DNA from: KBS-83 sp051025295
Lineage (GTDB): Bacteria > Acidobacteriota > Terriglobia > Terriglobales > Acidobacteriaceae
Assembly: GCA_051025295.1 (NCBI GenBank)
Contig: JBMGJV010000024.1
DNA: 64,000 nt
Strand: one strand, 5' to 3'
A program made the position numbers and the translations under genes. Below the pieces are notes generated by a model, which saw only the letters and a program-made list of their open reading frames with translations, was not told the origin of the DNA and searched no databases. This document shows, piece after piece, positions 34,552 through 41,947 of the stretch. Positions within the stretch are counted from its first letter, which is position 1; each line of letters begins with the position of its first letter.

Positions 34552-35550
34552 ATGAAGAGATTCCGTCTGACTTACGCCATGCTGGCGGTGCTCACGGTGG
34601 GGCTGCTGAGTAGCCCGCAAATGCTCCAGGCGCAGGAGAACTGGAAGGCTGTTGTCGGCGCGCAGAACGCTGACATGGGACACCAGGCGCTCGCGTTTCT
34701 GCCGAACGAACTCTGGATCCACGCGGGCGACACGATCACGTGGACGGCCGAGGCGGACGATATCCACACCGTCACGTTTCTGAAGGCGGGGCAGGTGGTG
34801 CCGCCGTTTACGGTGGGCTGCCCCGGCTACTCACCGAGCGGCGTGTCGTTCGATGGCTCGCACTGTGTCAGCACACCGCCACTCGCTCGCGGGCAGACCT
34901 TTGCGGTGCTGTTTCCTGCGGCTGGCAACTACAAGGTCGAGTGCCTGGTGCATACCTTCATGACTGGCACAATCCATGTGCTCGCGACGTCCTTGCCGCT
35001 GCCGCACAATCAGGACTACTACAACGATCAGGCAGCGGCACAGAAGAAGCTGCTCTATGGCGAGGCTGATCGCAAGATGACGAAGATGCAGGACGACGAG
35101 GCGGTGCGCGTGTACTCGCACCACCACGACGTGGCGGCGGGTATCGGGGAAGCAGTTGCCACGGCAGGCGGAACGCAGGTCGAGTCGCTGGTGCGGTTCG
35201 TGAACGGCACGATCAAAATCCACGAGGGCGACACGGTGGAGTGGAGCAATCTGGATCCGCAGGAGCCGCACACGATCACGTTCGGAAAAGAGCCGGCGAA
35301 TCCGTTTCCGCCGTCACCGAATGTGACGCTGGATGCGGATGGTGTGCGTCATGCCTCGGTCGGTTCGACCGCGACGGATGTGCACTCTGGGTTCATCGAG
35401 GCGACTGCCCAGGACCAGACGGGCCGGCCGCTGACTCCGCTCGATAACACGCGGTTCCGGATTACGTTCACGGAAGAAGGGACTTATCCGTATCGCTGCG
35501 TGCTGCATGACAACCTGGGGATGGTGGGCTCGATCATTGTGCTTCCGTAA
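34552..35550 (+). CDS. Secreted double-cupredoxin protein
   Basis: 332 residues from ATG 34552 (GGAGGAGG upstream). Signal peptide MKRFRLTYAMLAVLTVGLLSSPQMLQAQ. Two plastocyanin-like domains follow. Domain 1 ends with the type-1 copper ligand set: DIHTVTF (His) and VECLVHTFMTG (Cys, His, Met). Domain 2 repeats it: EPHTITF (His) and YRCVLHDNLGM (Cys, His, Met). Each has the strand pattern GDTITWTAEAD / GDTVEWSNLD. A linker with charged residues (KKLLYGEADRKMTKMQDDEAV) joins them. Both sites look complete, so it should bind two coppers and transfer electrons or store copper in the periplasm. No oxidase gene is adjacent. Confidence 0.85.
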   Translation: MKRFRLTYAMLAVLTVGLLSSPQMLQAQENWKAVVGAQNADMGHQALAFLPNELWIHAGDTITWTAEADDIHTVTFLKAGQVVPPFTVGCPGYSPSGVSFDGSHCVSTPPLARGQTFAVLFPAAGNYKVECLVHTFMTGTIHVLATSLPLPHNQDYYNDQAAAQKKLLYGEADRKMTKMQDDEAVRVYSHHHDVAAGIGEAVATAGGTQVESLVRFVNGTIKIHEGDTVEWSNLDPQEPHTITFGKEPANPFPPSPNVTLDADGVRHASVGSTATDVHSGFIEATAQDQTGRPLTPLDNTRFRITFTEEGTYPYRCVLHDNLGMVGSIIVLP

Positions 35551-35566
35551 GGAGCCTGTGAATGCG

Positions 35567-35601
35567 AACGAGCGCCGCGTGAGCGGCGCTCGTTGTGTTT
35601 T
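35567..35601 (+). terminator. Terminator of the cupredoxin gene
   Basis: AACGAGCGCCGC (35567-35578) pairs perfectly with GCGGCGCTCGTT (35583-35594) around GTGA, followed by GTGTTTT. Twelve-base GC-rich stem, near-copy of the hairpin at 34149. Confidence 0.8.
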
Positions 35602-35617
35602 GGGATGGCTGTTGTGT

Positions 35618-35754
35618 GGGACCCCTCCCCCCCTAGTGCCGGTGGCTGGTGGGGAAGTGCTCTGCAATGTGCAGCTTCGGCCGCGCTGGTCGCTAAGTGT
35701 GGCGTTCTGCTCGGGTTACGGCTAAAGATCTCTGCCCATTCGACTTAGCGGCTG
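35618..35754. repeat. Intergenic dispersed repeat, copy 2
   Basis: About 137 bases, from GGGACCCCTCCCCCCC to CTTAGCGGCTG, sharing block order with 16978-17117. Inverted ends CGCTAAGT (near 35691) and ACTTAGCG (near 35743) flank a 40-50 base core. Between the end of the repeat and the Phd gene at 35930, the 175 bases become AT-rich and hold no gene, only the likely promoter. Like copy 1, it lies before a toxin-antitoxin locus. Confidence 0.5.
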
Positions 35755-35929
35755 TCCTGAAGTTCGGGGGATACGCGTTGGTGTTGTCTACGCGGAAGAA
35801 CAGCCTAATTCCATAGTAGCGAATTGGGTGGGGTGTGTCGGCCAGGGTTCTGCAGGTTTGTGCGCGAGTTGTGCTGGATTGGGAATCTCGGCAGCTCGTT
35901 GAGCACTCAATTCGATGTAAATTGAATGC

Positions 35930-36247
35930 ATGATCCGGCTGAAGGAAGACATCCGCTCGTTGAGTGAGTTCAAGCGCGACACAACGGCTGCGCTTGCGCA
36001 TCTGCGGAAGAGCCATCGTCCGATGGTGCTGACGGTGAATGGTCGTGCGGAGATGGTGGTGCTGGATGCGGAGAGCTACCAGCGGACGCTCGATGCGCTG
36101 GAGCGGGCCGAGGCGAATGAGGGTATCCGGCGCGGGCTGGAGGACATGGCGCACGGGCGAACGGTGCCTGCTCGCGAGGTGATCGCGAGGCTCAGGAGAA
36201 AACGTGCCCTGCCTTCGGGGGGCGAAACTCTTTCTGAGTTGCTCTAG
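35930..36247 (+). CDS. Phd/YefM-family antitoxin (orphan)
   Basis: 105 residues from ATG 35930. Sequence MIRLKEDIRSLSEFKRDTTAALAHLRKSHRPMVLTVNGRAEMVVLDAESYQRTLDALE is the standard Phd/YefM fold: N-terminal DNA-binding helices, VLTVNGRAEMVVL beta hairpin, SYQRT helix; the C-terminus (LERAEANEGIRRGLEDMAHGRTVPAREVIARLRRKR) is a toxin-wrapping region type. No RelE/Doc toxin follows; the next genes belong to another module. It could be a remnant, or act on a toxin encoded elsewhere. Confidence 0.78.
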   Translation: MIRLKEDIRSLSEFKRDTTAALAHLRKSHRPMVLTVNGRAEMVVLDAESYQRTLDALERAEANEGIRRGLEDMAHGRTVPAREVIARLRRKRALPSGGETLSELL

Positions 36248-36334
36248 GGTGGATGAACAAGCATCACCCTCGGTGACCTAAGTCATGGCCGATAAAGCCA
36301 TTCGCGTGTAGATTTGACTGCAGCGAGCGGGAAA

Positions 36335-37048
36335 ATGATCACACGGATTCCATATTCGGTTGTTCGCCCAGGAGTGGATCGACGGGACCTTCCCGTCTAC
36401 TCGCCAGCCGAAGCGTCCTTCTATTTGGACATTCCGAGGGCGACGGTTAACAGTTGGATTTTTGGGAGATTCGGGGGGGCCTCCAAAAAATGGTACCCGC
36501 CCATTGTTAAACTTCCCGAAAACTCGCAAGACCTCATCTCCTTCAACAATCTGGCGGAACTTCATATCTTGGCAGTTACTACAAGAGTCCACAAATTGAA
36601 ATTGGGAGCGGTTAGGTCGGCTGTAGATCATGTACGGCAAACTTCCCCTTCAGATCACCCTCTTCTCTCAAAGGCTTTTTATACAAATGGTCGCGACCTG
36701 TTCCTAAAGACACTCGAAGAAACGATCAATGTTTCCATGGGCGGACAGCTAGCACTGAAGCCAATTCTTGATTCGTATTTAGAAAGGATCGAGAGGGATG
36801 AGAAGTTTGCGCCAACAAAGATCTATCCTGTGACGCGCGGACAAAGTGGTGCAAAGGTAGTTGCAATCATTCCGAGTGTATCCTCCGGGCGTCCGGTCAT
36901 TGATGGTTACGGAATCCCTGTTTCATCGATTTGGAATCGCTTCTGCGGCGGCGACTCGCCTGCTTTCTTGGCAAATGATTACGACGTTCCGCTGGAAAAA
37001 ATAGAAGGGGCCTTGGCATACGTTGAGCAGTTTTCCGCAGCAGCCTAA
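36335..37048 (+). CDS. DUF433-containing VapB45-like antitoxin
   Basis: 237 residues from ATG 36335 (TTG 36314 also open). The N-terminus ITRIPYSVVRPGVDRRDLPVYSPAEASFYLDIPRATVNSWIFGR is a MerR-like winged HTH, and the C-terminal segment KFAPTKIYPVTRG, VVAIIPSVSSGRPVIDGYGIPVSSIWNRFCGGDSPAFLANDYDVPLEKIEGALAYVEQF is a DUF433 domain, in the layout of the antitoxin VapB45. It overlaps the following PIN-like gene by 26 bases. AT-rich composition unlike the surrounding chromosome. A short inverted repeat ATGGC-CGATAAA-GCCAT at 36285-36301, before the gene, may be its operator. Confidence 0.75.
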   Translation: MITRIPYSVVRPGVDRRDLPVYSPAEASFYLDIPRATVNSWIFGRFGGASKKWYPPIVKLPENSQDLISFNNLAELHILAVTTRVHKLKLGAVRSAVDHVRQTSPSDHPLLSKAFYTNGRDLFLKTLEETINVSMGGQLALKPILDSYLERIERDEKFAPTKIYPVTRGQSGAKVVAIIPSVSSGRPVIDGYGIPVSSIWNRFCGGDSPAFLANDYDVPLEKIEGALAYVEQFSAAA

Positions 37049-37559
37049 TGGCAGCCCAACATTCTTCTTGGACAGGACTCACCAAGGTAAGCAAATGGTC
37101 GAGTTTCTCAAGGCGTTGGGAATGTCTGTTGAAATTCACCGTGATCACTTCCCCCAAAGTGAGGATGACCACGTCTGGATACCTGTCTGTGCGCAGAACG
37201 GGTGGGCAATTATCAGCGGCGATAAGGGAATCGAAAAAGCTGCGCTTAATGCTCAAGCTGTGATCGAGTCAAATGCTAAAGTTTTCCTTCTGACCGACGG
37301 AAATATGAAGGGGATTGAATGGGCGGCCGCCATCATTTCTGGCCGTCATCGCATGCGAAAGATCATCGATGATAACGACGCTCCCTTCTATGTAAGCGTA
37401 GGGAAGACTCATGACAATCACGTGGGTCGTTTGCGGTTTGTCGGCTCCGGAAAGCCGAAGGAACGCATCTCTGAGCCGGAAACTCCAAAGACCACCAAGA
37501 CACGAGAGAGGAATCACCCGGCAGCTGATGAGACTGATCCTAAACTGAACTTTGATTGA
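37023..37559 (+). CDS. VapC45-like PIN-fold toxin
   Basis: 178 residues from TTG 37023, overlapping the antitoxin gene. It begins TFFLDRTHQGKQMVEFLKALG and continues DDHVWIPVCAQNGWAIISGDKGIEKAALNAQAVIESNAKVFLLTDG, the pattern of the PIN-like VapC45 family, with the first acidic residue in FLDR, then the ISGDKGIE block for the further acidic residues. PIN toxins cleave RNA. The C-terminal 40 residues are a disordered charged tail (KPKERISEPETPKTTKTRERNH), not needed for the fold. It forms a toxin-antitoxin pair with the preceding gene. Both are AT-rich relative to the flanks. Confidence 0.75.
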   Translation: MSSFPQQPNGSPTFFLDRTHQGKQMVEFLKALGMSVEIHRDHFPQSEDDHVWIPVCAQNGWAIISGDKGIEKAALNAQAVIESNAKVFLLTDGNMKGIEWAAAIISGRHRMRKIIDDNDAPFYVSVGKTHDNHVGRLRFVGSGKPKERISEPETPKTTKTRERNHPAADETDPKLNFD

Positions 37560-37598
37560 CCAACCGCGGGTCCTGCTGATACGCAGCGCAAAGAGAAA

Positions 37599-37626
37599 GA
37601 GCGCCGCTGACGCGGCGCTCCTTTTG
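37599..37626 (+). terminator. Terminator after the VapC45-like gene
   Basis: GAGCGCCGC (37599-37607) and GCGGCGCTC (37612-37620) form a nine-base stem with a TGAC loop, followed by CTTTTG. The stem core is shared with the hairpins at 34149 and 35567. It separates the + strand module from the convergent lacD gene. Confidence 0.7.
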
Positions 37627-37665
37627 TGTAACTGCCCCCACGTGCGTTTGCCTGGACGGCTAGTC

Positions 37666-38694
37666 CTAGCGGGTGACCAGGACGGCTTCGGGAGCGGTGG
37701 CGTTCTGGTCGACTTTGTCGTGCCAACTGTGGGCCTTCTCGAGCGCCTTGTTGACGTTCTCGATGTTTTCGACGCCCTGGGTGTTGAGCCACTGTTCGAA
37801 GGCTTTGGCACCCTGGGTGGCGTAGACCTTGATGCCGTCCTTCCAGGTGGCGCGGCCGCAGAGGACGCCGTTGAAGGTGGTGCCGGATTCGGCGGCCAAC
37901 TCGAGCGTCTCGATGAACACGGCGTTCGACACACCAGCCGAGAGATAGATGAACGGCTTGTGCGTGGCCGAGGCGGCGTCGCGGAAGTGCTGCAGGGCCT
38001 CTGCGCGCGTGTAGGCCTGCTCACCCTTGAATGCCTTGGTGCCGGCGACGAACTCCATCTGGACGGGGACTTCGACCTTGAGCACGTCGACGCCGTACTT
38101 CTCCTTGCCGAACTCGGCCATGGAGCCGGAGACGATGGAGGGCTTGGCCTTGGCGTAGGCGACGGACTTCTCGTCACCGCCGGTGTGGTCATAGCCGACG
38201 AACTCGAGGAAGTAGGGGATGTCGTGCGCGCGGCACTCATCACCGATGCGCTCGATGAAGGCGTGCTTGCGGTCGTTGATGTCCGACGTCTCCATCGGCG
38301 TGTAGTAGAGCAGGACCTTGATGCAGTCGGCGCCTGCTTCCTTGAGGCGGCGGACGGACCAGTGGTCGAGCAGGTCGGGCAGGCGGCCGGGGGTGGCGGC
38401 GTCGTAGCCGGTCTTCTCATAGGCGAGCAGCAGGCCGGCGTCGTTGCGGTGCCTGGAGGCGGGCAGGCCGAACTCGGGGTCGAGCAGGATGGCGGTGGAG
38501 TGGCGGGTGAGCACCGAGGTGACGAGGGTCTTGAACTCCTCAAGCGCGTCGGGGGGCACGGTGCCGGTGCCGGCTTCCTTGGCGAGCGATTTCTGCAGGG
38601 AACCGCGCTGGTCCATGGCGGCGGCGGCGATCACGCCGCGCTCGTTGGAAACCGCCTTGAGACCGGCCAGTTTGCCGGGTGTGAGCTTGATCAT
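37666..38694 (-). CDS. lacD: Tagatose-1,6-bisphosphate aldolase (LacD type)
   Basis: 342 residues, class I aldolase of the LacD family. Characteristic blocks: VIAAAAMDQRGSLQKSLAKE near the N-terminus, LDPEFGLPAS, CIKVLLYYTP with the Schiff-base lysine (CIKVLLYY), LEFVGYDH, KPSIVSGSMAEFGKEKYGVDVLKVEVP and YLSAGVSNAVFIETLELA. The enzyme cleaves tagatose or fructose 1,6-bisphosphate to DHAP and glyceraldehyde 3-phosphate; in Acidobacteriota it can serve as the main class I aldolase. No tagatose-pathway genes are nearby, so the physiological substrate is open. Single gene, convergent with the VapC45 unit. Confidence 0.92.
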   Translation of the reverse strand: MIKLTPGKLAGLKAVSNERGVIAAAAMDQRGSLQKSLAKEAGTGTVPPDALEEFKTLVTSVLTRHSTAILLDPEFGLPASRHRNDAGLLLAYEKTGYDAATPGRLPDLLDHWSVRRLKEAGADCIKVLLYYTPMETSDINDRKHAFIERIGDECRAHDIPYFLEFVGYDHTGGDEKSVAYAKAKPSIVSGSMAEFGKEKYGVDVLKVEVPVQMEFVAGTKAFKGEQAYTRAEALQHFRDAASATHKPFIYLSAGVSNAVFIETLELAAESGTTFNGVLCGRATWKDGIKVYATQGAKAFEQWLNTQGVENIENVNKALEKAHSWHDKVDQNATAPEAVLVTR

Positions 38695-38796
38695 GGTGCG
38701 TCTCCTGAAGACAGGGTGGAGTGGATGATGAGGTGGGTGATCCTGTCGCGTTCAGCCGCACCCATTCTACCGCCCGACCTGGCGTGAGGAGGGTGC

Positions 38797-38825
38797 GTGT
38801 CACAGCTTCACCACGCGACTGTCAC
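38797..38825 (+). promoter_or_regulatory. Pho-box-like repeats before the phospholipase gene
   Basis: Three heptamers stand at an 11-base period: GTGTCAC (38797-38803), TCACCAC (38808-38814, weak) and CTGTCAC (38819-38825). PhoB boxes use CTGTCAC-like repeats at exactly this 11-base spacing. The site lies 82 bases before an exported phospholipase/phosphatase gene, so phosphate control is plausible; this is inference. Confidence 0.4.
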
Positions 38826-38906
38826 GTGGGAGCAATGTTGGCGGCATAGATATGGGAACGTTCTTTATTTCAGCGCATCACTTTCGCGCATCGAGGTTTT
38901 GCCCCC

Positions 38907-40967
38907 ATGGCGACAGATCGCCGCACTTTTCTTCAGCTACTGACAGCCGGCGCCGCCGGTGCTGCTTTTCCGTCGAGCATTGCCCGGGCGCTGGCCATTC
39001 CGGCCAACAACCGCACGGGGACGATCGCGGATGTCGAGCACGTGGTCTTCATGATGCAGGAGAACCGCTCGTTCGATCACTACTTCGGCACATTGCGCGG
39101 CGTGCGTGGCTTTGGCGATCCGCGGGCGGTGACGCTGCCGTCGGGGCAGCCCGTGTGGCAGCAGCCGGACGGAGCGGGGTCGGTGTTGCCGTTCCATCCG
39201 CAGGCTCCCGACCTGGGGCTGCAGTTCCTGGAAGACCTGGCGCACGACTGGACCAGCACGCATACGGCGGTGAACGAAGGCCGCAACGATCAGTGGGTGC
39301 CGAGCAAGGGTCCGGTGACGATGGCCCACCTGACGCGCAGCGATATTCCGTATCACTTCGCGCTGGCCGATGCGTTCACGGTATGCGATGCGTACCACTG
39401 CTCGCTGCTGGGACCGACCGACCCGAACCGCTACCACATGTGGACGGGCTGGGTGGGCAATGACGGCCAGGGCGGCGGCCCGGTGGTCGATAACGCGGAG
39501 GCGGGCTATGACTGGTCGACCTATCCGGAGCGGCTGCAGGCGGCGGGCGTGAGCTGGAAGGTGTACCAGGACGTGGGCGCTGGGCTCGATGCAGCGCACT
39601 ACTGGGGCTGGGGCGAGGACGCGTACATCGGCAACTATGGCGATAACTCGCTCTTGTACTTCCACCAGTACCAGAACGCGCCCGACGGATCGCCGCTGGC
39701 GGAGAAGGCGCGCACGGGCACGGATATCAAGGCGGGTGGCACGCTGTTCGATATCGTTGCCGCGGATGTGAAGGCGAACCGGCTGCCGCAGGTGTCATGG
39801 ATTGTCGCGCCCGAGGCCTACACGGAGCATCCGAACTGGCCGGCGAATTACGGTGCCTGGTATGTGTCGCAAGTGCTGGATGCGCTGACGGCGAATCCCG
39901 AGGTGTGGAGCAAGACGGCGTTCTTCCTGATGTACGACGAGAACGACGGCTTCTTCGATCACGTGGTGCCGGCGCTGCCGCCGATGACGCCGGCGCAGGG
40001 GCTGTCGACGGTGCCGACGACCAACGAGATTTATCCGGGGAGCGCGGACTATCCCGCCGGCCCGTATGGGTTGGGGGTGCGGGTGCCGATGGTGGTGATC
40101 TCGCCGTGGAGCAAGGGCGGCTGGGTGAACTCGCAGGTGTTCGACCACACCTCGCTGATCCGCTTCCTGGAGGCGCGGTTCGGGATCACGGAGCCGAACA
40201 TCACACCCTGGCGGCGGGCGGTCACGGGCGACCTGACGTCGGCATTCGACTTCCGCACGCCCAACGCGAGCGTGACGCCGCTGCCGAGCACGGCCGCGTA
40301 TCTGCCACCGGACCAGACACGGCATCCGGATTACAAGCCGGCGCCACCGGCGGAGCAGTCGATGCCAGAGCAGGAGAAGGGGACCCGGCCGGCACGCGCG
40401 GTGCCCTATGAACTGCACGCCTCGGCTGAGGTATCGGCCGGCGCGGTGACGCTGACCTTCCGCAACAGCGGCGCGTCGACCGCGGTGTTCCAGGTGCGGT
40501 CGAGCCATGTGGCCGACGTGCCGCGCAGCTACACGGTGAGTCCGCATCACGAGCTGAGCGATACATGGCTGGTGGGCGCGGCTGGGCTGAGCGGGTATGG
40601 CCTCTCCGTGTACGGACCGAACGGCTTCTTCCGCTCGTTCGCGGGAAGCCTTGCGGAGCCGGCTGGAGCGCAGGTGGAGGTGGTGAGCCGCTATCACCGT
40701 GGGGACGCGGGCGTGACACTCGAGCTGCGCAATACGGGGCATGCGGCGTCCGAGGTGACGATCCGCGATGCGTATCGCCGCGAAACGGAGACACTGCACC
40801 TCCGGCGCGACCAGACGGTGGTTCGTCGCTTCGATGTCGACGGAAGCCACGGCTGGTATGACCTGCTGGTCGAAGTGGAGGCCGATGCCAAGTACCGGCG
40901 GCAGCTGGCCGGTCACGTGGAGACGGGTCGGGATAGTGTGACCGATCCGGCGATCGCGGCAAGCTAG
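38907..40967 (+). CDS. Tat-exported phospholipase C (phosphoesterase family)
   Basis: 686 residues. The start ATDRRTFLQLLTAGAAGAAFPSSIARALA is a twin-arginine signal (DRRTFLQ). The mature part is the phosphoesterase (phosphocholine phospholipase C) family: VEHVVFMMQENRSFDHYFGTLRGVRGF, CDAYHCSLLGPTDPNRYHMWTG, MYDENDGFFDHV and FDHTSLIRFLEARFG, which supply metal and acid ligands; a C-terminal DUF756-like pair of beta domains follows (TLTFRNSGASTAVFQVRSSH and VTLELRNTGHAASEVTIRDAYRRET). The family releases phosphocholine from phospholipids or acts as an acid phosphatase. Pho-box-like repeats precede the gene. Confidence 0.9.
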   Translation: MATDRRTFLQLLTAGAAGAAFPSSIARALAIPANNRTGTIADVEHVVFMMQENRSFDHYFGTLRGVRGFGDPRAVTLPSGQPVWQQPDGAGSVLPFHPQAPDLGLQFLEDLAHDWTSTHTAVNEGRNDQWVPSKGPVTMAHLTRSDIPYHFALADAFTVCDAYHCSLLGPTDPNRYHMWTGWVGNDGQGGGPVVDNAEAGYDWSTYPERLQAAGVSWKVYQDVGAGLDAAHYWGWGEDAYIGNYGDNSLLYFHQYQNAPDGSPLAEKARTGTDIKAGGTLFDIVAADVKANRLPQVSWIVAPEAYTEHPNWPANYGAWYVSQVLDALTANPEVWSKTAFFLMYDENDGFFDHVVPALPPMTPAQGLSTVPTTNEIYPGSADYPAGPYGLGVRVPMVVISPWSKGGWVNSQVFDHTSLIRFLEARFGITEPNITPWRRAVTGDLTSAFDFRTPNASVTPLPSTAAYLPPDQTRHPDYKPAPPAEQSMPEQEKGTRPARAVPYELHASAEVSAGAVTLTFRNSGASTAVFQVRSSHVADVPRSYTVSPHHELSDTWLVGAAGLSGYGLSVYGPNGFFRSFAGSLAEPAGAQVEVVSRYHRGDAGVTLELRNTGHAASEVTIRDAYRRETETLHLRRDQTVVRRFDVDGSHGWYDLLVEVEADAKYRRQLAGHVETGRDSVTDPAIAAS

Positions 40968-40988
40968 GCGCAGCGGAGACGCAGACAG

Positions 40989-41060
40989 CGACCGGTCGAG
41001 GACGGGCGCGCCCTGCCAGGGAAACCTGATGGGGCAGCCCGGACTCGGCCGGTCGTTTTA
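40989..41060. terminator. Long stem-loop between convergent genes
   Basis: CGACCGGTCGAG (40989-41000) pairs with CTCGGCCGGTCG (41044-41055) over twelve bases with one wobble, and TTTTA follows on the + strand. The 43-base loop holds further pairing, GGGCGCGCCC and CTGCC/GGCAG. It ends the phospholipase transcript and may also serve the convergent DUF4230 gene. Confidence 0.6.
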
Positions 41061-41076
41061 TCTGTGTCCGTGCGGC

Positions 41077-41739
41077 TTAGCGGAAGTTGACCTGTTGGAA
41101 GCCGAAGGAGCGGAGCAGCGTGGTGAGGGTGGTGCGCGCATTGGCGGAGGCGGTATTGAGGATATTGCTGTCGAGGGCGGACTGGCGCAGCTCGGCCTCG
41201 GCCTTTTCACGGACCTCGGATTCGAGGTTGGGGTCGGCGGGCACCAGCAGGCCGGTGGTGCGGGAGACGACGCGGGTGTGTGCGCTGTCGAGCGAGACGG
41301 AGAGCAACTCGGCCGGGGGCAGGGTGACGGTGATGGAGCGGCCCTCGATGTCGACGTCCGAGGCGTTGAGGCGGCTGAGATCGAGGCCGGCGACGGCCTG
41401 GCCGTGCACGACGAGCAGCAGCTTGTCGCCGCTGAGAATGTCAGGGAGGAAGTCGCTTGAGCGGTCGCCCTCGACGATCTTGTCCATGGTGTAGACGACC
41501 GACTCAAGGCGCGACAGGTGCTGGATGCTGGCGATGACGGTGGGCTGCGAGACATTGATGATGTCGCGCCGGCCGAGGAAGGCCTCGGTGAGCTGCGTGC
41601 GCATGGCGCCGCCGACATGGTGGAGCAGGGTGGGCAGCAACAGCAAAGCGAGCAGCAGGCCCGCGACAATGCCCAGCAGGACGGCAGGCAGAACACCGCG
41701 AGAGGTAGCGCGAGATGTGGGCTCGGTGATGACTGTCAT
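41077..41739 (-). CDS. DUF4230 membrane-anchored protein
   Basis: 220 residues from ATG 41739. An N-terminal hydrophobic helix (VLPAVLLGIVAGLLLALLLLP, about 17-37) anchors it; the following domain, INVSQPTVIASIQHLSRLESVVYTMDKIVEGDR ... LLLVVHGQAVAGLDLSRLNASDVDIEGRSITVTLPPAELLSVSLD, is DUF4230. The C-terminal part is helical (REKAEAELRQSALDSNILNTASANARTTLTTLLRSFGFQQVNF). Domain probably faces the periplasm. Function of the family is unknown; it is widespread. No good ribosome site is seen, so the exact start is tentative. pyrG, on the same strand, is 208 bases upstream and has no functional link. Confidence 0.82.
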   Translation of the reverse strand: MTVITEPTSRATSRGVLPAVLLGIVAGLLLALLLLPTLLHHVGGAMRTQLTEAFLGRRDIINVSQPTVIASIQHLSRLESVVYTMDKIVEGDRSSDFLPDILSGDKLLLVVHGQAVAGLDLSRLNASDVDIEGRSITVTLPPAELLSVSLDSAHTRVVSRTTGLLVPADPNLESEVREKAEAELRQSALDSNILNTASANARTTLTTLLRSFGFQQVNFR

Positions 41740-41947
41740 AGGCGTGGGCGCACGGCCTTGGCTCCGGGTGTCGAGCGTCGCATCGGGTTGCAGCCCTGGT
41801 TTGAGACGGCCGCGGGTTCGGATGCGAGCTGCAGAGCAGGCCGGGTCAGGAGGCGCACTCCAGTGGCATAGATGCGAATTCTGGCCGGGGTGAACCCCAG
41901 GGGGATTTGGACGCCTGAGGTTCGCAGCAGGAGCGCGCGATGGTCTG

